Shown: in pieces, positions 41,585-51,400 of the stretch
Position numbering within the stretch: position 1 is the first letter of the stretch
Layout of the letters: every line of letters begins with the position of its first letter
From: Nitrosococcus watsonii C-113
GTDB lineage: Bacteria; Pseudomonadota; Gammaproteobacteria; Nitrosococcales; Nitrosococcaceae
Length of the DNA stretch: 64,000 bases
Assembly: GCF_000143085.1 (NCBI RefSeq)
Contig: NC_014315.1
Location: forward strand, 3,130,001-3,194,000
Direction: 5' to 3'
Notes under the pieces: model-generated
Seen by the model: only the letters and a program-made list of their open reading frames with translations
Databases searched by the model: none
Told to the model about the DNA's origin: nothing
Made by a program: the position numbers and the translations under genes

Positions 41585-42224
41585 AAACATAGCGTTAACA
41601 GTGTTTTTTATGCTGGCAGGGATCGCTCCTGTCTTTGCCATGAGCAATTACGATGATCCTCGTATTTTACCCTCTTTCAAAGATAAAGCCCTGCCATCAG
41701 AACTTGATATATTGCGCGTTAAAACCAAGATCTCGGCAGATAATCAACTGATATTTGAAGTCAAAACAAGGGGAGAACGCACTAACGGGGAAAACGGGGA
41801 TTATTTTTTGTTACAACTCAAGAATGGACAATCTTATACCCTGCTGATCCCTATCAATCAAACAAAGGGGAACAAAATTTTAGCGTATAAAGAGACCTTC
41901 CAGCCTCAACTTAACCCAGCATCTTCACCACCCGTAAAGTTAAAGAAATTGAGTCTAACGGCAGGCTTCAAGGCAAGATATATCACGAATGGAATCGAAT
42001 ACCTCATGCCGATGGATTTACTCCATATCAGCCATGACTTTAGCTATGATGCCTATACTGTCCACGGGAACAGGCAGGGAGATACCTTAAGCATTGATAA
42101 TGTCTACGATCAAGCAGGAAAGGGACGCAAAGAAAAGAAGCGCTTTTCCGCCATTACCTTGCTTAACAAACTCTGCACGACACGTAAGTTAATTTTAGCC
42201 GATAAGATCATTCCATCCGAATAA
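41577..42224 (+). CDS. Exported protein of unknown function, co-transcribed with SCO1
   Basis: This 215-residue protein has a signal peptide (MSKNIALTVFFMLAGIAPVFA). The mature part is mostly beta-strand (LRVKTKISADNQLIFEVKTRG, DYFLLQLKNGQSYTLLIPI) and a basic C-terminus. I do not recognise the family. Overlap with the SCO1 gene means translational coupling, so a function in the same copper-related periplasmic process is likely but unproven. Confidence 0.65.
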   Translation: MSKNIALTVFFMLAGIAPVFAMSNYDDPRILPSFKDKALPSELDILRVKTKISADNQLIFEVKTRGERTNGENGDYFLLQLKNGQSYTLLIPINQTKGNKILAYKETFQPQLNPASSPPVKLKKLSLTAGFKARYITNGIEYLMPMDLLHISHDFSYDAYTVHGNRQGDTLSIDNVYDQAGKGRKEKKRFSAITLLNKLCTTRKLILADKIIPSE

Positions 42225-42437
42225 ATCAGACGCCACCGCTAAACATCCAGAGGGATTTTTACCTCTCTAGGTGGAATGCACAGTACTTGGCTCAGATTTA
42301 AACCACCCGCCACGTTGCCCACCTGCCCTCCTGCCCTCCTGCCGGTACACTCGAAGCCATCTTTCTACCGCGAGGAAGCAAGCGGCTATTTAACCGCCCG
42401 CCTTCGCGGCCATTGCAGTACAGGAAATCCATTCTAA

Positions 42438-44168
42438 ATGAGCCATAATATTACTCAGCAACAGATGGAATCCTTCCTGTGGGAAGCCGCCGATATTCTG
42501 CGCGGTAACATGGACGCCTCCGAGTACAAGGATTACCTCTTCGGCATGATGTTTCTCAAGCGCCTGTCCGACGCCTTTGAGGAAGCCCAGGAAGGGGTTA
42601 TCCAGTACTACCTGGGCAAAAGGCAAAATTGACACGCCGAGGCTCGGGATCTGGCCAACGATGAGGACGAATACGACAAGACCTTCTATAATCCCGCCCA
42701 TCGCCCGCTGGGGTGCCCTGAAAGACCTGAAACACGATATCGGCGCCGAACTGAACAAGGCCACGGAAGCCATTGAAGAAGACAACGCCTCATTGGAAGG
42801 GGTGCTAATCTCCATCGACTTCAATATCAAAAACAAGCTCTCGGACAAGAAATTGCGGGATTTGCTCCGTCACTTCAACCGCCATCGGCTTCGCAATGAA
42901 GACTTCGAGCGCCCCGATTTGCTGGGCACCGCCTACGAATACCTGATAAAAATGTTTGCCGACAGCGCCGGCAAGAAGGGCGGCGAATTTTACACCCCTT
43001 CCGAGGTGGTGCGGCTGCTGGTGGCCCTGCTCAAGCCCCAGGCCGGGATGCGTATTTACGACCCCACCGCCGGGTCCGGCGGGATGCTGGTGCAGACCCG
43101 CAACTATCTGGCCCACCACGGGGAAAATCCGGCCAACCTATCCCTGTTCGGTCAGGAGATGAACCTGAACACCTGGGCCATCTGCAAGATGAATATGTTC
43201 TTGCACGGAGTCTACAGCGCCGATACCCGTAAAGGGGATACCCTGCGGGAACCCCAGCATACCCAGAGCGGTGAACTGATGACCTGCGACCGGGTCATCG
43301 CCAATCCCCCCTTTTCCCTGATAAAGTGGGGCAAACAGGAAGCGGACCAGGACGCCTACGGGCGTTTCCCCTACGGCATCCCGCCCAAGGACGCCGGGGA
43401 TTTAGCCTTTGTTCAGCACATGATCGCCAGCCTGAACGCCGAAGGCATGATGGGGGTGGTCATGCCCCACGGGGTGCTGTTCCGGGGCGCCAGCGAAAAA
43501 GCCATCCGCCGGGGCATCCTGAAGGATGATCTACTGGAAGCGGTGATCGGCTTGCCCGCCGCTTTGTTCTACGGCACCGGCATCCCCGCGCCTGTTTGCT
43601 GATCCTCAACAAAAACAAACCGGCGTAACGCACAGGCAAGGTGTTGTTCATCAACGGCGAGCTGGAATTTCAGGAAGGCAAGAACCAGAATAAACTGCGT
43701 CCGCAGGATATGGACAAGATCGTTCGGACTTTTGATGACTACAGGGAGATCAAGCGGTATTCCAAGGTGGTCAGTTTGGCGGAGATTGCCGGGAACGATG
43801 ATAACCTGAATATTCGCCGCTACGCGGACACCTCGCCGCCCCCGGAAATCTTCGATGTCCGCGCCATTCTCCACGGCGGTATTCCCGTGCGGGAAGTGGA
43901 AAGCGAGTATATCCGGGAAGAAATACTGGAAGACTTTGATGCGGCCAAGGTCTTGGTGAGGTGGGATGAGGGCTACTTTGAATTCAAACCTGAAATCGAG
44001 TCCAAGGAAGCCATTCCGGAAACGGTCGGGGAAGTTGACGCCAAAGTGATCCAACAACTGGAACGCTGGTGGGACAAGTACCGGGTGTCCCTGCATGAAC
44101 TGGATGCCCAGGTAGCGGCAGCGGAAAGCGTGATGAAAGGCTATCTGAAGGAGTTGGGGTATGAATGA
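42438..44168 (+). pseudogene. hsdM: Type I restriction-modification methyltransferase HsdM, several lesions
   Basis: The intact order of HsdM is readable across frames: [20 protein letters not shown] at the start, GEFYTPSEVVRLLV, the SAM motif DPTAGSGGML, the catalytic IANPPF and a C-terminal HsdS-contact region to 44168. Four lesions are visible: TGA near 42630; one extra A near 42693; two extra bases near 43588 (CCCCGCGCCTG where CCCCGCCTG would keep frame); and TAA near 43627. It cannot make full-length N6-adenine methyltransferase. An intact hsdR remains downstream, which makes the loss notable. Confidence 0.9.
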
Positions 44169-45128
44169 TGCGGTTCCGGAGGGGTGGGAAATAAAGACAA
44201 TAGGCGACATCGGTGATGTGATCACCGCGGGTCAACTCCAAGCACCAAGGACGTAAGTTTTTGGGATGGTAGTGTACCGTTCATTTCGCCAGCTGATTTT
44301 GATGGTCGTGTGTATGTTGAAAAGACTGTTCGAACGGTGACTAAAAAGGGTGCGTCGAAAGGACGTTTATTGCCCAAAGATTCAATACTGGTTACGTGCA
44401 TCGGATCGCTCGGCGGTATAGCCATGTCCAAGCAAATTTCGATCACTAATCAGCAAATAAATGCAGTTGTTACAAGAAAGAATCAATACAGTCGTTTTCA
44501 CTTCTATAACGTATTGTTCAATATTCATGAGCTAGCAAAAAGTGCTGGAACTACAACGCTGGCAATAATAAATAAAAGTGCTTTCTCACAGATAAGCTTA
44601 CTTTCCCCCCTCCCCGAACAACAAAAAATCGCCGCCATCCTGTCTTCCGTCGATGAGGTGATTGAAAAAACACGCGCCCAGATCGACAAGCTGAAAGACC
44701 TGAAAACTGCCATGATGCAGGAACTGTTGACCAAGGGGATTGGGCACAGAGAATTCAAGGATTCGCCGGTGGGAAGGATTCCGGCTGGGTGGGATGTTAT
44801 GCAGATGGACTCGGTGACAAAAGTTATCGATTCCCTACATCAAACACCCAAGTTTTCCTCTGAAGGGCTGCCTATGATTCGGGTGAGCGACATTAAGTCC
44901 GGAAAGGTAAATACAGAAAAAGCTTTTAAGGTAAATGAAGAAGTATTTAAGCAGTTCACTAAGAATCACAAGCCGAGAAAAGGCGACTTACTTATGAGTC
45001 GTGTTGGTAGCTATGGAGTGTGCTGCCACTTAGATCGTGATGTCGATCTTTGTCTTGGTCAAAATACAGTGGCTACTGACAGAGTTGATCAGCAACGTCA
45101 ACTTTGTATTGGTAAGCTGTGTAATTGA
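44161..45128 (+). pseudogene. hsdS: Type I specificity subunit HsdS, frameshifted and truncated
   Basis: ATG 44161 overlaps the hsdM end and gives MNDAVPEGWEIKTIGDIGDV, but a two-base gain near 44230 (ACCGCGGGT for ACCGGGT) leads to an early stop at about 44258. The other frame carries the first target-recognition domain (FISPADFDGRVYVEKTVR), the conserved coiled spacer PLPEQQKIAAILSSVDEVIEKTRAQIDKLKDLKTAMMQELLTKGI (residues given as landmarks), and the start of the second domain. It breaks off near 45100 where DUF3800 sequence begins. DNA specificity is thus lost. Confidence 0.88.
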
Positions 45129-45558
45129 GAAGCGTCGGTTACGAAACCGATACCAAAATCCTGACAATCCTTATCACTTGGCCTTAGCTCTTGGGCTGGA
45201 GCGCATCTATCGATTCCTGCAAGAGAAGGAACAAGATAACAGGTTGACCCATATCATTGTGGAGCGGTGCGGCAAAAAAGAGGATGACGAACTGGAGCTG
45301 GAATTTCGTCGGGTCTGCGATGGCGCTAATTGGTTTAAGCGGGTGCTGCCGTTTGATATCTGCTTTGCGGATAAAAAGACCAACTCCGCCGGTTTGCAGT
45401 TAGCCGATCTAGTGGCACGCCCGGTGGGGATGAGTGTATTGCGCCCGAAGCAGGACAATCGTGCTTTTGAGGCGCTAAGACCGAAATTCTATTGCCGGAG
45501 CGGGAGAAATAACGTGGGTCGTCACTTCGAAGGGTGGGGGCTGAAGAAGTTTCCGTGA
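45122..45558 (+). pseudogene. DUF3800 protein, C-terminal part only
   Basis: The frame reads VIEKRRLRNRYQNPDNPYHL, ALGLERIYRFLQEKEQDNRLTHIIVERC and FDICFADKKTNSAGLQLADLVARPVG, matching the C-terminal half of DUF3800 proteins (RNase H-like fold, conserved LQLADLVA). The usual N-terminus with its acidic residue is absent, replaced by hsdS. Either an ATG or GTG in the fused region drives a short form or the gene is dead. It ends with a stop at 45558. Confidence 0.7.
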
Positions 45559-45726
45559 GCAAATCGCTTGATTTAAAAAGCGAAAAGCCCCGATGAAACT
45601 CACCGAGGCTTGGACGCCGACCGGGAATCCCCCAGTCCACTTTACAAACAGTATGGGGTCTGCTCCCTGTAAGGTCAAGCCTGTGGAATATAAAAATATT
45701 ATGATAGCGCTTTCAGGAGAAACACC

Positions 45727-46146
45727 ATGACTGCGGATATTCGCTGGCAACAGCGCTACGCTAACTACCGCCGGGCGCTGGCCCACCTGAACAACGCCGT
45801 GGCCTTGAGCCGCGAACGACCCCTATCGGAGCTAGAGCAACAGGGCCTGATCCAAAGCTTCGAGTTCACCCATGAACTGGCCTGGAACTGCCTCAAGGAT
45901 TATCTACAGTATCAGGGAACGCAGAATCTCATGGGTTCCCGGGATGCCACCCGCAAAGCGTTCTCGGTGGGCCTCATTGGGCAGGGAGAGGTATGGATGG
46001 ACATGATCGCCAGCCGCAACCGGACCTCTCACACCTACAATCGGGCCACGGCCCAGGCCATTGTGGAAGCGGTGATCGGACGCTATCAGCCCCAGTTTGT
46101 ACTACTGGATCAGCGCCTCGCCGAGTTGAAGGCCGCTGGGCAATGA
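45727..46146 (+). CDS. Nucleotidyltransferase substrate-binding protein, HI0074/HepT-like
   Basis: This 139-residue all-helical protein shows IQSFEFTHELAWNCLKDYLQYQG, SRDATRKAFSVGLIGQGEVWMDMIASRNRTSHTYN. This is the pattern of HI0074-type proteins, with the R-N-x-x-x-H-x-Y-like motif RNRTSHTYN shared with HepT toxins. It pairs with the adjacent nucleotidyltransferase, its stop overlapping the next start. Such pairs can be toxin-antitoxin modules in which the nucleotidyltransferase modifies the HEPN protein. AGGAG precedes ATG 45727. Confidence 0.88.
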   Translation: MTADIRWQQRYANYRRALAHLNNAVALSRERPLSELEQQGLIQSFEFTHELAWNCLKDYLQYQGTQNLMGSRDATRKAFSVGLIGQGEVWMDMIASRNRTSHTYNRATAQAIVEAVIGRYQPQFVLLDQRLAELKAAGQ

Positions 46147-46499
46147 CCGGCGACGGCCTCACCGGGCAACAGCGGCAAAATATTTGCCAGGTGCTGGCGC
46201 GGTTCCCGGCGGTCCGCGGCGCACGATTGTACGGCTCCCGTGCCTTGGGCCGCTACCGCCCCGGCTCGGATATCGACCTGACGCTGGAGGGTGATATCGA
46301 TCTGACCACCCTGAATCGGATCAGCATGGCGCTGGACGATTTGCTGCTGCCCTATGAAATCGATTTGTCCGTATTCGGGCAAATCGACAGTCCGGAACTT
46401 CGCGACCATATTCAGCGTGTCGGCCGCTTGTTTTATCAAAAAAGCGAACCCTCTAAAAATCTGGAAAGCCCAAACCGGGCAGGCAAAATAAGCGGGTAA
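46143..46499 (+). CDS. Minimal nucleotidyltransferase (HI0073/MntA-like)
   Basis: This 118-residue protein starts at ATG 46143, overlapping the partner's TGA. The signature GSRALGRYRPGSDIDLTLEG (G-S-x(10)-S-D-x-D) is near residues 36-55 and the third acidic strand is EIDLSVFGQI near 80. It belongs to the DNA polymerase beta-like nucleotidyltransferases. With the upstream HI0074-like protein it forms a likely type VII-like antitoxin/toxin pair. The last 20 residues are probably read-through into less conserved sequence. Confidence 0.88.
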   Translation: MTGDGLTGQQRQNICQVLARFPAVRGARLYGSRALGRYRPGSDIDLTLEGDIDLTTLNRISMALDDLLLPYEIDLSVFGQIDSPELRDHIQRVGRLFYQKSEPSKNLESPNRAGKISG

Positions 46500-46574
46500 A
46501 ACATCCTGTTTCAGAACGAAGATGGCTTGAAACCTGTGTTTTAGTCTATTAGGTCGGGGTGATGCAGGGCTTGC

Positions 46575-46727
46575 TCACCCCCGCCAAGCATCCAGATGGC
46601 GACGTACCCGCGCCAGATCAATGATGGAACCTCCCAGCATGGCGTCCAAGGCGCTGGCGTTGCCGAAATCGCGGTTAGGTTTAGCGATCCAGGCATCAGC
46701 CCGCTGTTTGTTAGGGAACAGAGTCAT
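46575..46727 (-). pseudogene. Xre/MbcA/ParS-type antitoxin, C-terminal fragment
   Basis: A minus-strand frame ends NASALDAMLGGSIIDLARVRRHLDAWRG before a stop at 46575. That is the C-terminal domain of antitoxins paired with RES-domain toxins (ALDxMLGGSxxDLxxVRRxLDAxRGG). Upstream, at the TnpB element's left side, the sequence no longer matches, so the N-terminal HTH and the RES toxin gene are missing. It was probably cut when the TnpB element inserted. Confidence 0.75.
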
Positions 46728-46919
46728 CGAAGGAGCACGGGGAAGTGCGACGACCCCCCACCCGAGTTGCGAAGTGAAACGGCGCACGAGGCGCGAGGGC
46801 CATGCAAAGTAATGTTTGCGGCGGGCAAAATTCGCGGTATAATTGAGGGCGCGGCTAGACAGTGTTGGAAGCACTACCTAGCCACTTGCCACAGACCCAA
46901 TAGATTGAGTATTGAGGCT

Positions 46920-48092
46920 ATGACCGAGCGTGATTCTACCACTATTCAGCGGTCCTATAAATTCCGCTTCTACCCCACGAGCGTTCAGCGCCAGCAACTT
47001 GCTATGGAGTTGGGTCATGCCCGCTGGGTGTGGAACACCTGTTTAGCCTGGCGTGGCCGTCAATACAGACTGCATGACAAGCACGTTGGCGGTGTTGATT
47101 TTAGTCGTCAGCTCACGTTCCTCAAAGGGTTAGGGCCTTACGCGTGGCTCAAGGAGGCTAGCGCCACCTGCCTGATCCAAAAGCTCAGGGACCAGGACAC
47201 CGCCTTCAGAAATTTCTTTGCAGGGCGAGCGAAGTATCCCCGATTTAAAAAAAGAACTCATACCCAAAGCATCCGCTATCAACTCGACCAGCGCCAGGTA
47301 GCGGGAAGGTATCGAGCGGGGGAGTTTCTTAAACTCCCCAAGCTCGGGGCGCTCAAGCTCATGTGGTCCCGCAGGCCCCAGGGCGTGCCCAAGATGGTGA
47401 CGGTCACCCAGGACGGTGCGGGTCGCTATTTTGTCTCCTTTATGTGCGAGGAAACCCTTCAATCCCTGCCGCGAAAGCCAAACGGTATCGGTGTTGATTT
47501 GGGTATAAGCGATGTGGTGGTGACCTCCGAGGGCTGGAAGTCGGGCAACCCGCGGCACCTCAAAACCCATGCCCGGCAACTCAGAAAAGCCCAGCGCAGG
47601 CTATCCCGCAAGCGTAAGGGCAGTGTTCGCTGGCACCATCAGCGTATTCGGGTCGCCAAGGCCCACGCCAGGGTGAGCAATACCCGTCAGGATTGGCTGC
47701 ACAAGCTCACCACGACGCTGATTCGCCAGGCCGGCTTGATCGCCCTGGAAACGCTCAACGTCAGGGGCATGATGGCCAACCGGTGCATCGCCAAAGCCTT
47801 GGGCGATGTGGGGATGCACGAACTCAAGCGGCAACTGGCCTATAAAGCCCAGTGGTATGGCCGGGAGTTGGTGCAAGTAGACCGCTGGGCGCCCACCAGT
47901 AAAACGTGTTCTGAGTGTGGCGCGGTGCAAAAAGCCATGCCGCTCAAAGTGCGGCAGTGGACCTGCCCGGACTGCCAAACAGCCCATGACCGCGACATCA
48001 ACGCGGCTAAAAATATTTTAAGGTTAACTACCGGCGGGAGGCCGGAAAGTCATGCGCGTGGAGGCGTACACCCACTGGAGGTGGTCGCATGA
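46920..48092 (+). CDS. tnpB: TnpB (IS200/IS605-type OrfB), RNA-guided nuclease ancestor
   Basis: This 390-residue protein starts at ATG 46920 (MTERDSTTIQRSYKFRFYPT). The RuvC-like residues are present: GIGVDLGISDVVV (first Asp), IALETLNVRGM (Glu) and HDRDINAAKNI (last Asp). The zinc ribbon is CSECGAVQKAMPLKVRQWTC-PDC. It has full length for the family. No TnpA (Y1 transposase) is beside it, so it is a TnpB-only element that depends on a transposase in trans. TnpB proteins use an RNA made from the 3' end of the element to cut DNA. It sits between hsdS and hsdR. Confidence 0.93.
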   Translation: MTERDSTTIQRSYKFRFYPTSVQRQQLAMELGHARWVWNTCLAWRGRQYRLHDKHVGGVDFSRQLTFLKGLGPYAWLKEASATCLIQKLRDQDTAFRNFFAGRAKYPRFKKRTHTQSIRYQLDQRQVAGRYRAGEFLKLPKLGALKLMWSRRPQGVPKMVTVTQDGAGRYFVSFMCEETLQSLPRKPNGIGVDLGISDVVVTSEGWKSGNPRHLKTHARQLRKAQRRLSRKRKGSVRWHHQRIRVAKAHARVSNTRQDWLHKLTTTLIRQAGLIALETLNVRGMMANRCIAKALGDVGMHELKRQLAYKAQWYGRELVQVDRWAPTSKTCSECGAVQKAMPLKVRQWTCPDCQTAHDRDINAAKNILRLTTGGRPESHARGGVHPLEVVA

Positions 48093-48250
48093 CCACCAAA
48101 GGACGCCTACGAAACGCGAATTGCAGCAAGGCGAGTGAGCTTGTCGGGAACAAGCGAACGAAACTTAGCCGCAAACTCCAAGCTGTTGGTTATTAAGCCC
48201 CCAGTCAGCGGTGATTTTAAAGAAGCCTTTTAAGGCCACGCAACCCGTGA
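48000..48250 (+). ncRNA. Putative omega RNA / right end of the TnpB element
   Basis: The tnpB 3' end and the bases beyond hold several hairpins, including GGTGTACGCC-like CGTACACCCACTGGAGGTGG and TGGTCGCATGACCA, followed by GAACAAGCGAACGAAAC. In this family the guide RNA starts within the tnpB 3' end and extends past the element's right end. Exact borders and guide cannot be fixed by eye. Confidence 0.35.
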
Positions 48251-48413
48251 AGCTAGAGTCCTGATTGAGTTTTTTATGGAGGTCAACTTTCATCATGAAG
48301 CGCCTTTTCCATAACCTATTTTTAAACTTGAAATATATAGTAAAAATAGAAAATTGGCGCGCTATACCGATAGCATGGTGGTCCTACCGGCAGGCTTTAT
48401 ATCCACGCGTACA

Positions 48414-51400
48414 ATGGCGGAAAATTTCGGGAGAAGATTAGGCGTGTTTCAGGACGAACTCGATAAAGTAGAAACCCCCGCCATTGCCCAGTTGCAACGG
48501 CTAGGCTGGCGCTATGTCCGTGGCGTTGAACTGTCACCGGAGGCTGCGGGCGCGGAACGAGCCTACTACCGGGACGTGGTGTTGGTTGGCCGTCTGGAAG
48601 GGGCTATCCGGCGCATCAACCCTTGGCTCAGTGAGGAAAACCTGCGTAAGGTAGCGCGGGAAATCACCCACCCCAACCATGTGGGTTTGATGGAATACAA
48701 CCATGCCATTTACCAGATGTTGGTCAATTACCTGTCTATCGAACAGGACTTGGGCAAGGGACGCAAGGGGCAGACGGTCAAAATTATTGATTTTGAAAAT
48801 CCCGGCAACAATGAATTCTTGTGCGTTAACCAGTTCAAGGTTGAGGGGCTCAATCAGAATATCATTCCCGATATCGTCTGCTTTGTGAATGGTTTGCCGT
48901 TGGCAGTGATGGAATGCAAATCCCCTTACGTGGCGGATGCCATTGGCGAAGGTATTAAGCAACTTCGCCGCTATGCCAACCTGCGCTATCCGGAAACCGA
49001 TGAAGGGGCGCAAAAGCTGTTCTGGTACAACCAGCTAATGATCAGCACCTGCCGGGATCAAGCCAAGGTGGGCACCATCAGTTCCAGTGTCCAGCATTAC
49101 GGGGAATGGAAAGACGCCTACCCTTTTACCGATGGGGACATCCGTGCACATCCCTTCAGCCCCGGTGGCAAATACGAGGTACGGGAAATGGCGTCACCGC
49201 TCTGGTATGCCGGTGAGTTTGAACAGGCCAGCCCCGTCACGCCGCAACAGCGCCTGCTGGCGGGTATGTTAGATCCCGGCAACTTTCTCGACCTGCTCCA
49301 AAACTTCACCATCTTCGAAGCCGTTGAGGGTCGCCTGGTCAAGAAGGTGGCCCGCTATCAGCAATACCGCGCCGTGAACAAGGTCATCAAACGCCTTAAA
49401 AGCGGCACGGATCGTAAAGAGAAGTCTGGGGTGGTGTGGCATACCCAGGGGTCGGGCAAGTCCCTGACCATGGTGATGCTGGCGGTGAAGATGCGCCGTG
49501 ATCCGGCGTTACAGCAATACAAGCTGGTGTTCGTTACCGACCGTACCCAACTGGATACCCAGTTGTCCAATACCTTTCGCGGTGCCCAGAACGAAACGGT
49601 CTACAACGCGGGCTCCGTGGCGGAGTTGAAAACCCTGTTGAGCCGCGATTCGTCCGATATCGTCACCGCCACGGTGCAGAAATTCCAGGACGCGGAAGCG
49701 GCAGGTGGCTTCAACGACCTGAACCCCAGCGGCAAGATCATTGTGCTGGCGGACGAGGCCCACCGGACCCAGTTTGGCGGCTTGGCTATGACTATCAATG
49801 CCGCCTTGCCCAAGGCCCCCAAGATTGGTTTTACCGGTACACCGCTATTGAAGACCCAGAAAATGGATCAAGCCTTCGGGGGCTATATTGACCAGTACAA
49901 GATCAACGAAGCCGTGGAAGACGGCGCCACAGTGCGCATCATCTACGAAGGTCGGCAGGTGCAAAGCGATGTGGCGGGTGATTCACTGGATGCCCTGTTT
50001 GAAGCATACTTCCAAGGGTGCAGTGATGAAGAAAAACGGGCAATCAAACAAAAATATGGGGTAGAACGGGCGGTGCGGGAAGCCCCGGCACGGATTCGCT
50101 GGGTCTGTATTGATCTGCTGAAACACTACCGTGAACACATCCAGCCCAACGGTTTCAAGGCCATGATTGTGGTGGGCAGTCGCCATGCCGCCACGGTATT
50201 CAAGCAAACCCTGGATGAGCTGGGCGCGCCGCCGTCGGAGGTGATTATTTCCGGCAAACACAATGACCCGGCAACCCTTGCCCAGTACACAGACCGGGTC
50301 CACCAGAAGCAGGCGATTCAAAACTTTACTAAGCCCCTGGGGGAAGACCCCACCGCCTTTCTCATCGTCAAGGACATGCTGCTCACCGGCTTCGATGCGC
50401 CGATAGCGCAGGTCATGTACATGGATCGCGGCCTGAAAGATCACGCGCTGATGCAAGCCATTGCCCGGGTGAACCGTACCTGCAAGGGGAAGCAGGCGGG
50501 GTTTATCGTGGATTACCATGGCTTGTCTGATGACCTGACCGAAGCCCTCAAGCAGTTCAGCAGCGAAGATGTGCAAGGCACCTACCATACGCTGAAGGAC
50601 GAAATACCCAAGCTGAAAGCTGCTCATACCCGTGTGGCCGCCATCTTTGCCAGGGTGAAAGGCGCGAATGTGGATGATTATGTGCTGCGCCTGAAGGATG
50701 AAGACATCCGCCAGCAATTTGAACGGGGCTTCAAACGCTTCGCCAAGCAAATGGACGTGATACTGCCGGATGTGGCTGCCAAGCCCTATGTGCCGGACCT
50801 GAAGTTCTGGGGCAAGGTACAGAACGCCGCTCGTAACCGCTACCGCGACCCTGGTTTGAATATTCTCGACGCCGGTGAAAAGGTGCGCAAGCTGGTGGAA
50901 GAGCACATCATCAGCACCGGCGTAGACCCCAAGATACCGCCAGTTGATCTGATGGCGGCAAATTTCAGGGAATCGGTAGAGCAGATCAAGTCGCCGGAAT
51001 CCCGTGCCTCTGAAATTGAAAGCGCCATCAAGCATCATCTTATCGTTAACCTTGAGGAAGACCCCGAGTTCTATAAGTCGCTGAGTCTGCGTCTACGGGA
51101 GATCATCGAGAAAACCAATGGCAAATGGGAGCAGCAATTGGAATTGCTCCTTCAGATGGTCGATAACATTGAAACCGAACATAAGCAGGCGGCGGATGAT
51201 GTTGGTCTCACCAAAACGGAATTCGCTTTCTATCATATTCTCATGGCTGAGGTCACCCGGCATGGTGGTGATGGATTAGTCGGCGATGAAGTTCATGAGG
51301 ATATCAAAGCAACCAGCCAGTTCCTGGTGAAGACCTTTGATGAGGCAACCCAGATCGTTGATTTCTTCCACAAGCCCGATGAAGTGAAGCGGATGAAAAA

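Noticed and set aside
42300-42350. Tandem CTGCCCTC units as a CRISPR-like repeat
   Set aside because: Only two or three short direct units without spacers; simple slippage.
48354-48413. Upstream TTG start for hsdR
   Set aside because: HsdR homologues usually begin close to the VFQDELDKVE-type segment, and ATG 48414 fits better.
50000-51038. Minus-strand frame of 351 codons
   Set aside because: It is a shadow of hsdR, which has all helicase motifs in the plus frame.
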